Positions 28,064-35,577 of a DNA stretch of 64,000 nt are shown in pieces. The position numbers and the translations under genes were made by a program. Under the pieces are notes generated by a model. The model was not told where the DNA came from. It ran no database searches and was given only the letters and a program-made list of their open reading frames with translations. Each line of letters begins with the position of its first letter. Position 1 is the first letter of the stretch. Where the stretch lies: contig JACKLL010000001.1 of NCBI GenBank assembly GCA_024235935.1, forward strand, positions 62,001 through 126,000. Direction: 5' to 3'. The stretch comes from Rhodoferax sp. (GTDB lineage Bacteria; Pseudomonadota; Gammaproteobacteria; Burkholderiales; Burkholderiaceae_C).

Positions 28064-28573
28064 TCATGCGGGGCCATGTGAGCCCTCCAGCGACAGCACC
28101 TGCAGCGAGACACGTTTGCGGCGCGTGCCCACCACCTGGCTGCCGACCTCGCGGAACCCGCGCAACTGGTGAAACCGCATCGATACCGGGTTGGGCGGAT
28201 CCTCATCGATCTCGCAACTGACCAAGGGCACATCACTGGCCCGTGCAAAGGCCAGCAGGTCGTCGTACAGTGCGTGGCCCAGCCCCCGGCCCTGCTGCTC
28301 GGAGGCGATCACGATGCGGTCGATGTACAGGAAGCGCGGATAGCGGCTGGCAAACCAGCGGTAGTTCAGGCTGTCGTAGGCCTGGCCGTCGCGCAAGGCC
28401 AGCAGAAAGGCCCCCACCGTGCCACGGGCGTCGGCGCTGACGCGGTGGTAGGCGGCCTGCGCGTGCAGCATGGCCAGCCGTGGCGCATCGAGCGGGCTGA
28501 GGAAATGCACATGGGCCTCGTTCAGCGCCAGAATCTGCGGAAAGTCGGCCGCAACGACGTCACGAATCGTCAT
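28064..28573 (-). CDS. GNAT-family N-acetyltransferase
   Basis: This single-domain GNAT protein of 169 residues has the acetyl-CoA motif A in YIDRIVIASEQQGRGLGHALYDDLLAFA (Q-x-x-G-x-G). The later VSMRFHQLRGFREVGSQ is motif B. Substrate is unknown. It begins inside the stop of the VOC gene (ATGA) and so is coupled to it. Confidence 0.88.
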   Translation of the reverse strand: MTIRDVVAADFPQILALNEAHVHFLSPLDAPRLAMLHAQAAYHRVSADARGTVGAFLLALRDGQAYDSLNYRWFASRYPRFLYIDRIVIASEQQGRGLGHALYDDLLAFARASDVPLVSCEIDEDPPNPVSMRFHQLRGFREVGSQVVGTRRKRVSLQVLSLEGSHGPA

Positions 28574-28974
28574 GCCGGCGGCCCCTTGAACTCCACCACA
28601 TTGCCGTCCGGGTCCGTGACGTACATGGACGGACCCTCACCTTGCGCGCCAAAGCGGGATTCGACCGGCCCGGCCGTGTAGCCGTGCTTCTGCAACTGGG
28701 ACCGGATCGCCACCGGGTCGAAAGGCTCGACGCGCAGGCAGAAATGGTCCAGGTTGCGACCTTCGGTCGCCGGCGCCGCGCCACCACCACGGCCGATCGG
28801 CCCGTCGACCGGAACCAGGTCGATCATCGCGCTGCCGGCCTGCAACTGGATCAGGCCGATGTCGTCACGGTGCCGCGCGATGGTGCAGCCCAGGGCCTGG
28901 ACATAGAAGTCGAGCATGGCATCCAGATGCACGACACGCAGCACGATGTGGTCGATAGCGCGGATCGGGATCAT
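28570..28974 (-). CDS. VOC-family (glyoxalase/dioxygenase-like) protein
   Basis: This protein of 134 residues makes one glyoxalase/bleomycin-resistance fold from two beta-alpha-beta-beta-beta units. First-unit residues AIDHIVLRVVHLDAMLDFYVQALG include the metal-binding His, NLDHFCLRVEPFDP is the second, and the closing PDGNVVEFKGP gives the usual Glu. The metal ligands look intact, so it may be a lyase or dioxygenase-like enzyme or a sequestering protein. The start at 28974 is the ATG that begins MIPIRAIDH. It is coupled to the GNAT gene. Confidence 0.88.
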   Translation of the reverse strand: MIPIRAIDHIVLRVVHLDAMLDFYVQALGCTIARHRDDIGLIQLQAGSAMIDLVPVDGPIGRGGGAAPATEGRNLDHFCLRVEPFDPVAIRSQLQKHGYTAGPVESRFGAQGEGPSMYVTDPDGNVVEFKGPPA

Positions 28975-29011
28975 GGTGTTGGAGCGTGAAAAGGTGTGCG
29001 CAACGGATGCG

Positions 29012-30262
29012 TCATGCGACGGATGGGGTGCGCGCGTGCGGCAAACTTGCCGCCGCCACCTGCGCGCAAGCCTCGGAGAAGGCCGCGACCGGATCTTTCG
29101 CACGCGTGACGGAGCGCCCCATGACGACATGGCTTGCACCATTGCGGATCGCATCGCCCGGCGTTGCCGTGCGCGACTGGTCGGTCGGCCTGTCGCCTGC
29201 CAGCTGGGTCCCTGGCGTGACGATGGCCATGCCGGGCGGCAGATGCTCGCGCAGCAGCTGTGCCTCCAGCGGCGAGGCGATCACGCCGTCGCAGCCCGCC
29301 TGTGCGGCCAGCACGGCAAGCCGCACCACCTGCAGCGCAACACCCGCGTCCACGCCCACTTCGCGCAGATCCGCATCCGCCATGCTGGTGATCACCGTCA
29401 GTGCCAGCACCTGGAGCTGCGGATAGCCGCGCGCCGCCTCTACCGCAGCCCGCAGGACGGCCGACCCGCCCGACGCATGCACCGTGACCATGGCAACGCC
29501 CAGCGCACCGGCCGCAGCCACCGCGCCGGCGACCGACTGTGGAATCTCGTGCAGCTTCAGGTCCAGAAACACCTGCTTCCCCTGGCCTACCAGTTCGCGC
29601 ACGAGCGCGGGGCCCTCCGCCGTCAGCAGCTGCATGCCGATCTTGTAGGCCGGCGCCGCATCACCCAGCTGCGCGACCAGGCTGCGCGCCTGCGCCGCAT
29701 CGGCGAAGTCGAGCGCAACGATAACCCGCTGCTGCGCCGACAGCATCGCCGCGCCAGACCAGGCCGGGGGCAGCAACGCCCAGTGGCGCTGTACGCGCTC
29801 GGCATCGCCATCGGCAACGGCCGGCACGGCCTGCAACTGGCGGACATACGCACCGGGTAAACCATGCTCCATGGCACCACAGACCACCAGCGCCTTGTAC
29901 CAGTCGAACGGCAGCATCGCGGCATCGATGGCGGTCGCATGGTAAGTCCAGGCGGTGATCGCGCCCGACGCTGACTCGAGAACGACCTCTTTTTCGTCGT
30001 ACCCGTTGCCCAGACCCTCGGCTGCATCGAGCAGATGCTTTTCGTCTGCCGACAGCGTGTAGACGACACCCATGACCTGATCGTCGGTGGAGCCTGTGGG
30101 CACGATGTCGCATTTGGCCGACCCGTCCTGCCCCGCCTTGTGCCAGCGCAGCATATGGCCTGGCAGAACCGCGGTGCCGATCGCGCGTGCAGAAGGCACA
30201 CGCTGCCTGATGCGTGCGCTGAGCATGTTCGAGCCGTAGGAAAAGTTCAGCAACGTGGTCAT
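29012..30262 (-). CDS. pyrF: gamma-glutamylcyclotransferase / OMP decarboxylase fusion protein
   Basis: This is one uninterrupted frame of 416 residues. Residues 1-165 are a complete GGCT fold: NFSYGSNM at 7-13, catalytic Glu82 in AAEGLGNGY, and WYKALVVCGAMEHGLP. Residues 173-416 are a full-length PyrF-type barrel: ALDF (Asp185), YKIG (Lys207), FLDLKLHEIP, then TPGTQLAG, the DQSRTATP region and MGRSVT. In OMP decarboxylases the catalytic tetrad ends D-x-K-x-x-D; here it is Asp234, Lys236, Glu239 (GAG at 29546-29548). There is no stop or ribosome-binding site before the internal ATG 29746, so translation as a fusion is expected. Burkholderiales usually carry a longer type 2 PyrF, so this may be a second copy. 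Confidence 0.85.
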   Translation of the reverse strand: MTTLLNFSYGSNMLSARIRQRVPSARAIGTAVLPGHMLRWHKAGQDGSAKCDIVPTGSTDDQVMGVVYTLSADEKHLLDAAEGLGNGYDEKEVVLESASGAITAWTYHATAIDAAMLPFDWYKALVVCGAMEHGLPGAYVRQLQAVPAVADGDAERVQRHWALLPPAWSGAAMLSAQQRVIVALDFADAAQARSLVAQLGDAAPAYKIGMQLLTAEGPALVRELVGQGKQVFLDLKLHEIPQSVAGAVAAAGALGVAMVTVHASGGSAVLRAAVEAARGYPQLQVLALTVITSMADADLREVGVDAGVALQVVRLAVLAAQAGCDGVIASPLEAQLLREHLPPGMAIVTPGTQLAGDRPTDQSRTATPGDAIRNGASHVVMGRSVTRAKDPVAAFSEACAQVAAASLPHARTPSVA

Positions 30263-30315
30263 GGTGGAAACGAAAACCTCTGGCGCCAGCCCGGACACGC
30301 CCGGCGCGGGAGCGT

Positions 30316-31323
30316 CTACGGGCTTGCCGCCATTTTGGCCGATCCATCCGAGGCCTGCACCGAATCGCCGAAAGCATCGACCCGGCATGCCATATGAACC
30401 TTGGCCCTGTACCCTTCCGGGGTGCGGATGGCCATCGGCTCGGTGCCGAACGCAGCGAATCCAGCCGACCGATAAAGGCGCATCGCCGACAGGTTGCCCT
30501 CGGTGACCGTGAGTACGACCACCGTGATGTCCGGACGACGGGTACGCAGATGCGCCATCGCGGCGTCCAGGAGCAGCGTGCCGGCGCCGGTTCCCCGTGC
30601 ACCCGGCTGGACATACATGCCGATCAGATGAGCCTTGTGCCGTGTCTTCGGCTTGGCCGAGAACTCCAGCGCCACCGCGCCGACAAGAACCGTGTCCCGG
30701 AAGGCGCCGAACACCACGCTGGCACCCGACGGGTCCGCAATGCGCCGGACCCACCAGGACTCGGGCTCCGCCTCCCGCTCCTGCGGCGTGGAGGTGAAGG
30801 CATCGGGCGCCCGGGCATAGGCCTCCAGCATCAGCGCCCGGTAGCCTACGGCGTCACCACTGACCAGCGCCGCCACGCGGACGCCTTGCGCCGCGGGCGC
30901 CTCCCGGCGTGGCGCCATGTCCCGCGCGCCCTGCTGCAAACGGATCAACACGTCCATGGCCGCCTGCGCCAGATGCTGCGGCACGAAGATGTGGTCGTGA
31001 CAGGCGCCCGCAACGACGTTGCAGCTGATGCCGGCGCGCCCCAGCGCATCCGAAAATGCGGCGGTCAGTCCGACGGCCTGCAGGTCTGAATGCACATGCA
31101 GCGTGATCCAGGCACCGACGAACAAGGGCGCAAGCCCTGCCCGCTGCGCCACGTCCTGCGCCACCACCACGGACACGCCCTCGCGCTCCCGGATCGACGC
31201 CATGACATGCGCGGCATCCACGGACTGGCCAGGCTGCAAGCTGGCGAAGACATAGGCACCCGGGTTCAGCACCGGCTCCATGGATTGCAGCAGTTCGTCC
31301 AGGTCGGCGATCGGTGATGTCAT
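30316..31323 (-). CDS. ACT-domain / GNAT acetyltransferase fusion protein
   Basis: This protein has 335 residues in two parts. The first 130 match the ACT_3/ACT_7 type: DLDELLQSMEPVLNPGAYVFAS, then LHVHSDLQAVGLTAAFSDALGRAGISCNVVAGACHDHIFVP. ACT modules bind amino acids. Residues about 147-310 are a GNAT domain with motif A MYVQPGARGTGAGTLLLDAAM. The combination suggests an acetyltransferase gated by an amino acid. It is coupled by ATGA to the gene before it and lies 53 bases ahead of the GGCT-PyrF fusion on the same strand. Confidence 0.85.
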   Translation of the reverse strand: MTSPIADLDELLQSMEPVLNPGAYVFASLQPGQSVDAAHVMASIREREGVSVVVAQDVAQRAGLAPLFVGAWITLHVHSDLQAVGLTAAFSDALGRAGISCNVVAGACHDHIFVPQHLAQAAMDVLIRLQQGARDMAPRREAPAAQGVRVAALVSGDAVGYRALMLEAYARAPDAFTSTPQEREAEPESWWVRRIADPSGASVVFGAFRDTVLVGAVALEFSAKPKTRHKAHLIGMYVQPGARGTGAGTLLLDAAMAHLRTRRPDITVVVLTVTEGNLSAMRLYRSAGFAAFGTEPMAIRTPEGYRAKVHMACRVDAFGDSVQASDGSAKMAASP

Positions 31324-31853
31324 GCGGCACTCCCTGCGCCCGATGCCCGCAGCCGCGATCGGGCTGCGGCCAACAGGGCGCGCGAATACAGTTTGTGAAA
31401 GCCCTGCAAGGCAGCGAAGCCGAAGCCCATGTCGGGCCGGCCGCCGTGGGGCGAGGACCTGGGAATGACGGCAGAACCGAAATAAAGCCGCGTAACGCCG
31501 GCCGCGCCACTGCCATCACCCGCCGGTGACACCATGAACCAGGACCGCGTTCGACCGAACGCGACCAGCAATTGGTCGGTACAGCGACTCTCGACATGCC
31601 ATGCGGAAAACCTGTCGGCATCGCCCATGGCCCATTGCCGGGCCTGGGCATCGGTGGAGGGGCGGTTGGCAAACAGACTCAGCAAGGCACGCTCGAGCTT
31701 GAACAAGGGCGTGGTGTAGAAGGCCTCCACGAATGCACGGTGCGAGACCACGCCAGGCACCTCGGTCACGAAGCAGTCTGTGTAGGCACCCGCATCCCGG
31801 TGCTTGCCAAGCAGCGCCTGGTCAGGGAGGACGCAGGGTCGGACAGCCGGCAT
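31320..31853 (-). CDS. uncharacterised protein, DUF2867-like
   Basis: This protein has 177 residues from ATG 31853. It reads as a small mixed alpha/beta domain with AGAYTDCFVTEVPGVVSHRAFVEAFYTTPLFKLER, then FSAWHVESRCTDQLLVAFGRTRSWFMVSP and TRLYFGSAVIP, ending GFHKLYSRALLAAARSRL. This resembles DUF2867 proteins as I remember them, but I cannot confirm it. No signal peptide or membrane segment is evident. The frame stays open upstream to 31943, which would overlap tspO, so I prefer 31853. The end is coupled to the ACT-GNAT gene by ATGA. Confidence 0.6.
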   Translation of the reverse strand: MPAVRPCVLPDQALLGKHRDAGAYTDCFVTEVPGVVSHRAFVEAFYTTPLFKLERALLSLFANRPSTDAQARQWAMGDADRFSAWHVESRCTDQLLVAFGRTRSWFMVSPAGDGSGAAGVTRLYFGSAVIPRSSPHGGRPDMGFGFAALQGFHKLYSRALLAAARSRLRASGAGSAA

Positions 31854-31887
31854 GGAAGGCGTCAGGCAGGACCGGGATGGACAGCAG

Positions 31888-32394
31888 CTAGCCCAGAACG
31901 CCGGGGTTGGCCTGCCACAGGCTGAAATTGAGGGCGGACGCAAACGACACCCAGGCGAGGTACGGAAGCAGCAGCGCGGCCGCCAGTGTGCTGTACCTGC
32001 GGAACACCCCCATCGTGGCGGCGATCAGCCCCCACAGCAGCAACACCTCGGCGAACGCCAGCGCGCCCTGGTGCCACACGAAGAACAGCCAGGTCCATAG
32101 CGCGTTGGCCACCAGTTGGGCGACGAAGAGAACCAGCGCATTGCGCGTACTGCCTACGCCGCGCCGACGCCATACCAGCCAGGCCGAGACCGCCATGAAG
32201 GCATACAGCACGGTCCACACCGGCCCGAACAGCCAGGGCGGCGGCGCCCAATCCGGCCGCACCAGCGCAAGGTAGAACGCGCCCGCCTGCGCGGAAGCAT
32301 AGCCACCGATGCCGGCTGCGGCAAAGGTCAGCAACAGCCAGGCCAGCAGGCCGAGCGTCTGTTGGCGCCGCGAAAGAGAGGTGGGATGAAGCAT
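31888..32394 (-). CDS. tspO: TspO/MBR family tryptophan-rich sensory protein
   Basis: This membrane protein of 168 residues has five predicted helices. The family signatures are present: VRPDWAPPPWLFGPVWTVLYAFMAVSAWLVW, ANALWTWLFFVWHQGALAFAEVLLLW, and the last-helix LPYLAWVSFASALNFSLW. TspO binds porphyrins and is linked to tetrapyrrole or redox sensing. It carries a longer N-terminal lead (MLHPTSLSRRQQTLGL) than the minimal form. It heads the minus-strand run of genes toward the ACT-GNAT and fusion genes. Confidence 0.93.
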   Translation of the reverse strand: MLHPTSLSRRQQTLGLLAWLLLTFAAAGIGGYASAQAGAFYLALVRPDWAPPPWLFGPVWTVLYAFMAVSAWLVWRRRGVGSTRNALVLFVAQLVANALWTWLFFVWHQGALAFAEVLLLWGLIAATMGVFRRYSTLAAALLLPYLAWVSFASALNFSLWQANPGVLG

Positions 32395-32547
32395 GGACGG
32401 GATCTTGTGCGCTCGACGGGTTTCAGTGACGGAATGGCCTTGTTCCAGGAGCGATGTCCATCATACGAGGCCCCAGGTACATCACCGCGCTGATGGACCA
32501 TATGCGGTGTGTAGAGTGCCATCCCGGGCCAGCCGCCGCAGGCATCC

Positions 32548-32856
32548 CTAACGCTGTTTCGGCGGTACCGACCGGATGGCGGCTGCGAACTGCGCATGCG
32601 CCACAGGGTCGACCGGCCGGTGCCTGACCGTGGTGCTGGCAGGATCCTTGCCGAGATAGTTGTCGCCTTTCCAGTTTCTGGACGGTCTGACCGGTCGGGG
32701 CACGAAGCCGCCGCCACAATTTGGACAGACATTGCCCAGGACCACGTCGACACAGGTGGCGCAGAACGTGCACTCGTAACTGCAGATGCGCGCATCGCGC
32801 GCGTCCGGTGGCAAGGCCTTGTTGCAGTGTTCGCAAGTAGGTCTGAGTTGAAGCAT
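32548..32856 (-). CDS. DUF1272 zinc-ribbon-like protein
   Basis: This small cytoplasmic protein of 102 residues is dominated by cysteines: CEHCNKALP, then CSYECTFCATC, then CPNCGGGFVPRPVRP. The eight Cys arrangement is that of DUF1272 and suggests two zinc sites. The basic tail after RNWKGDNYLGKDPAS is poorly conserved. The start at ATG 32856 (MLQLRPTCEHC) has AAGGAGAAAGCC upstream. Function unknown. Confidence 0.85.
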   Translation of the reverse strand: MLQLRPTCEHCNKALPPDARDARICSYECTFCATCVDVVLGNVCPNCGGGFVPRPVRPSRNWKGDNYLGKDPASTTVRHRPVDPVAHAQFAAAIRSVPPKQR

Positions 32857-32957
32857 GGCTTTCTCCTTCAAGATGGCAGTCCAGGGCGAAGCGCGACCAA
32901 GCGCGCCACACACCTGACGTGTGGCCATCGACATCCACATGGCCTGACCGTATCCCG

Positions 32958-33179
32958 CTACCGCGGATCCGCAGCTCTGGCCTTTCGCAGCCTGGTGGCA
33001 GACACTCCCCCTTGGCCCCAGTTGTCCGGCTCAAGCTCGTCGATGAGCACGACCACGTCCTGCGCGCGCTTGCCAAGCGTGTCCACCATGAGCCGGGTGG
33101 TTCCCGCAATCAGCTCTTCCTTCTGCTGGGGACTCAGTGGTGGGTCTCTGCGCGCCAGCCTGATGGTCACCAGTGGCAT
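32958..33179 (-). CDS. 4-oxalocrotonate tautomerase family protein
   Basis: This protein of 73 residues has Pro directly after the initiator Met (MPLVTIRLARRD). Tautomerase superfamily enzymes use this N-terminal Pro as the general base once Met is removed. The later VVVLIDELEPDNWGQGGVS matches the common I-x-E-x-x-x-x-x-W-x-x-x-G pattern. Substrate is unknown; many of these small paralogues have no assigned pathway. AAAGGAGCTGG lies just upstream of the ATG on the minus strand. Confidence 0.85.
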   Translation of the reverse strand: MPLVTIRLARRDPPLSPQQKEELIAGTTRLMVDTLGKRAQDVVVLIDELEPDNWGQGGVSATRLRKARAADPR

Positions 33180-33289
33180 ACCAGCTCCTTTCGTCTATTG
33201 CTCCGGGCTTGTCGTCAGTCGGCCCGTGGACAGGGGCGCTCCAGGTGCTGCGATGCCATTCAGAGGTCTGAAATACGGCCTGGGCGGAA

Positions 33290-33601
33290 TCAGCTGCTGA
33301 GTGGGGGTTTTGCGGAACCCAACTGCACCGGTCCGCCGACGGACTTCTCCAGCGCCGCGTAGAACGCCCGGACGGCAGACGCCTCGCCCCGCACTGCCCA
33401 GGTGTCCTGATCACAGGCGGTGCAATGCGACTTGAATGCCAGCTCGATACCCTTGAGACCCCGTGTGTCTAACTGCTCGGCCTGCGCAAGCACCACCTGG
33501 CAGACATTGCACGCAATGGTGGGCGGCTTCTCCTGCACGGCGAAACGAACCGCCTCGGCGATTCTTGCTTCCTGCGTGCCTCTGCTTTTGGCTTGCCCCA
33601 C
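33290..33601 (-). CDS. small two-CxxC protein of unknown function
   Basis: This protein of about 103 residues has two zinc-knuckle-like pairs (IACNVC and HCTAC) 32 residues apart, which could form one zinc ribbon. The remainder is helical and rich in Ala. I start at GTG 33601 because GGAGG lies six bases before it; an open frame upstream to 33670 has no ribosome-binding site. I recognise no family. It is the last gene before the low-GC accessory island. Confidence 0.5.
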   Translation of the reverse strand: MGQAKSRGTQEARIAEAVRFAVQEKPPTIACNVCQVVLAQAEQLDTRGLKGIELAFKSHCTACDQDTWAVRGEASAVRAFYAALEKSVGGPVQLGSAKPPLSS

Positions 33602-33801
33602 GTCCACCCTCCGAAACTTCCTGTTGTGATGGCTAAGTGTAGGCCAGCCAGAGCACCCGCGAGGCCACACCAGAGGCCACTGGTACAGGCGCGGATGCGG
33701 AATGCGAGAGGCGCGGACCCGTGGGTGAGTGGGTGCCGGCGAGGCTACGGATGCCTCCAGGTCCGGATCGACGAGCGGCAGCGCGCGAATCCCTGCATAG
33801 A

Positions 33802-33859
33802 CGCGAACGCTGGCGCTCAGCGGGAGCCGAAGGCGATCCGATAGAGCAACCAGTTATCC
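33802..33859 (-). repeat. attC-like site 0 (end of cassette with toxin-antitoxin 1)
   Basis: The 58-base imperfect inverted repeat lies right after the 3' end of the antitoxin gene at 33861. Read on the minus strand it opens GGATAAC and shares GATCGCCTTCGGC and CTGAGCG-CAGCGTT with attC site 1, with a central GCC-GAA-GGC hairpin. Its final core GTTCGCG departs from GTTRRRY, so the array may end here or the site may be decayed. Confidence 0.6.
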
Positions 33860-33860
33860 A

Positions 33861-34190
33861 TCATTCCTCGCGGACACTACTGCCAGCGACCGCCAAAAGG
33901 GCCTTGGGATTGGTACGCGCTATCGTGAGTAACGTCCGTGCAGCGCCGCTGGGTTGCTTACGCCCCTGCTCCCACCCCTGAAGCGTACGAACAGAAACGC
34001 CCAACAGCAACGCAAATTGTGACTGAGACATGCCCGTGCGTTCGCGCGCCTCGGCAGCAGGTGAGAACACAACCTGCGTTTTTCCAGTCTTCATTTGCTG
34101 CACGGACTCCAGCAACTCAGCTGCCAGGTCTCGGGTCGCTTCATAAGCCTTGATCTGCGCGTCAGTAAGTGGTTTAACTTTCGATGGCAC
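33861..34190 (-). CDS. antitoxin, NadS/HigA-like XRE helix-turn-helix protein (module 1)
   Basis: This antitoxin of 109 residues begins with GTG 34190, overlapping the toxin gene by 17 bases. The C-terminal half is an XRE-type HTH: GMSQSQFALLLGVSVRTLQGWEQGRKQPSGAARTLL. The N-terminal part (ELLESVQQMKTGKTQVVF) is likely the toxin-binding segment. With its toxin it probably represses the operon through the palindrome at 34496-34510. Toxin-first order is the HigBA pattern. It is closely similar to the protein at 35257-35577. Confidence 0.85.
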   Translation of the reverse strand: MPSKVKPLTDAQIKAYEATRDLAAELLESVQQMKTGKTQVVFSPAAEARERTGMSQSQFALLLGVSVRTLQGWEQGRKQPSGAARTLLTIARTNPKALLAVAGSSVREE

Positions 34191-34485
34191 GACGAATCTC
34201 CTTCAATTTTGAGCCAGTGAGGTTGTCGGTCTTCGCTTTCGCGTAAAGCGTCAGTAGCACAATTTCTTCGTCGGCCGTCCGAATGAAATAGATAACCCGA
34301 ACACCTCCCGATTTACCGGTACCAGCCCTACGCCAGCGAACTTTACGAATTCCGCCAGACTCAGGCACTACGTCTCCAGCTTCGGGGCGGGCCGCCAGAT
34401 AGGCCGCGAATTCACCCCGTTCTTCCTCGCTCCAGTACATCGGCCATTGCTTCTGAAACAGAAACGTCTCGACAACTGTGAGCAT
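34174..34485 (-). CDS. toxin, RelE/HigB superfamily (module 1)
   Basis: This protein of 103 residues has the RelE-like fold (PF06296 type). WSEEERGEFAAYLAARPEAGDVVPESGGIRKVRWRRAGTGKSGGVRVIYF keeps the central basic strand and a C-terminal IVLLTLYAKAKTDNLTG, where the family usually has the YxKxxxxDL motif. These toxins cut mRNA, usually on the ribosome. The ATG at 34485 lies six bases after a possible -10 hexamer (TATAGT), so the message may be leaderless. It is paralogous to the toxin at 35570. Confidence 0.87.
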   Translation of the reverse strand: MLTVVETFLFQKQWPMYWSEEERGEFAAYLAARPEAGDVVPESGGIRKVRWRRAGTGKSGGVRVIYFIRTADEEIVLLTLYAKAKTDNLTGSKLKEIRRAIES

Positions 34486-34495
34486 GACAATACTA

Positions 34496-34510
34496 TACGC
34501 CTTAGGCGTA
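34496..34510 (-). promoter_or_regulatory. promoter with palindromic operator of toxin-antitoxin module 1
   Basis: TACGCC and GGCGTA form an inverted repeat with a three-base centre. On the minus strand it lies in the 17-base spacer between TCGACA (-35-like) and TATAGT (-10-like). This is a natural place for autorepression by the HTH antitoxin. An equivalent palindrome precedes module 2. Confidence 0.65.
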
Positions 34511-34534
34511 CATTTGTCGAATACTGATCATGAT

Positions 34535-34593
34535 GGATAACGCTGCCGCTCAGCCGACGCCGAAGGCGATCGGCTGCAGTGGCTTGTTAAAGC
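34535..34593 (-). repeat. attC site 1 (59-base element after the membrane-protein cassette)
   Basis: The site has 59 bases. Read on the minus strand it opens CTTTAACAAG and closes GCGTTATCC, matching the RYYYAAC and GTTRRRY cores apart from single positions. The inner arms CAGCCGA/TCGGCTG and CGCC/GGCG pair around GAA with one unpaired A at 34569, the extrahelical base expected of attC. It lies 57 bases after the stop of the membrane-protein gene and before the toxin 1 gene. Confidence 0.8.
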
Positions 34594-34649
34594 AGGACCG
34601 TGAAAAGTACCTAGCAATTGGGAGCCTCTACAAAAAGCAGCGATCACGA

Positions 34650-35150
34650 TCATGTCGCCGGCAGATCGCGCAATACTTGCCGCAGTCGCGGTTGCAAGAA
34701 CCAAATGCCAATCGGCCACAGCCACACTAGAAGTGCCGCGTTGGCTCTGGGCTTCGTTCCCATTCTCTCTTCCAATTTCGCAAGCAGCGGGCCAATGCAG
34801 AGCATTAGGTACAACATGCACCCAAGGAAGCCGAAGCCAAACATCGAGAATAAGTACGGCGCAAATGCCTTGGGAATGACGAAAGCCAAGTAGTCACCAA
34901 AGGAAAACCCAAGAGCAAAGGCAAACCCAAGGGCGCCGACAGTTCCCATCCTTCTTGTCGGTACACCATTCGCCTTTACCAATTCGACCGCCATAGAGGT
35001 AAGCCAGCCAAATAGCGCCGCCACGAAGAGTACAAACCCAAACCGATTCGTGGCTATCAGGATGAGCATTGTCCCTGCCGCTACCGACAGGACTAGAAAT
35101 GCCTTCCAGGCTTGTGCGGTTGCAATCTCATGCGTGAGCTTTGAAACCAT
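34650..35150 (-). CDS. cassette-borne small membrane protein
   Basis: The protein has about 166 residues and four to five predicted helices (including AFLVLSVAAGTMLILIA, FGFVLFVAALFGWLTSMAV, GTVGALGFAFALGFSFG and GFGFLGCMLYLMLCIG), with short loops. I recognise no family. ATG 35150 lies 13 bases inside the edge of attC site 2, whose AAAGGG can act as its ribosome-binding site; an in-frame TTG at 35159 is the alternative. Starting beside an attC and ending shortly before the next is what a gene cassette looks like. Base composition is lower in GC than the flanking chromosome. Confidence 0.7.
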   Translation of the reverse strand: MVSKLTHEIATAQAWKAFLVLSVAAGTMLILIATNRFGFVLFVAALFGWLTSMAVELVKANGVPTRRMGTVGALGFAFALGFSFGDYLAFVIPKAFAPYLFSMFGFGFLGCMLYLMLCIGPLLAKLEERMGTKPRANAALLVWLWPIGIWFLQPRLRQVLRDLPAT

Positions 35151-35162
35151 GTATGCCAAACC

Positions 35163-35249
35163 CTTTAACGCTGGCGCTGTCCGGCACGCAGCAAGCGCCG
35201 CGCAGCGGCCTCCTGCTGCTGCGTGTCCGCGACGAGCGACCAGTTAACT
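35163..35249 (-). repeat. attC site 2 (after the toxin-antitoxin 2 cassette)
   Basis: The imperfect inverted repeat has 87 bases. On the minus strand it begins AGTTAACTGG and ends GCGTTAAAG, and the left arm GGCACGCAGCA pairs with TGCTGCGTGTCC leaving an unpaired base. It lies immediately after the stop of the antitoxin at 35257 and its last core is followed by the next cassette's start codon. Confidence 0.78.
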
Positions 35250-35256
35250 TGGCCGT

Positions 35257-35577
35257 TCACGCAAGGACTTCCCGAACAACTTCGGGATGCCGCATCGCAA
35301 TTCTGATTAGTGCCTGGGCAGCGCCAGACGGAGCACGACGACCTTGCTCCCACTCTTGCAAGGTACGTTTCGAGATACTCAGCGCTTCTGCAAATTGTGT
35401 CTGGGACAGGCCCGTACCTTGACGCGCTTGCGCAACGTCGTTGAGTTCCACTTTTGTGACCCGAGCAGCTTGGCCGGACTTCATTTCGCGCACGGACTGA
35501 AGTAGCTTTAGACCAAGATCCTCACCAGCTGAACCCCGTTTTGCCGCCACACGCCGGGGGGTAGTAGTTCTAGCCAT
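35257..35577 (-). CDS. antitoxin, NadS/HigA-like XRE helix-turn-helix protein (module 2)
   Basis: This protein of 106 residues has the HTH GLSQTQFAEALSISKRTLQEWEQGRRAPSGAAQALIRIA. It aligns through its whole length with module 1, including SVREMKSGQAARV before the HTH and the WEQGR recognition-helix end. It overlaps its toxin by eight bases, so the order toxin then antitoxin is the same. The two antitoxins differ most at the N-terminus, which should set toxin specificity, so cross-neutralisation is uncertain. Confidence 0.85.
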   Translation of the reverse strand: MARTTTPRRVAAKRGSAGEDLGLKLLQSVREMKSGQAARVTKVELNDVAQARQGTGLSQTQFAEALSISKRTLQEWEQGRRAPSGAAQALIRIAMRHPEVVREVLA

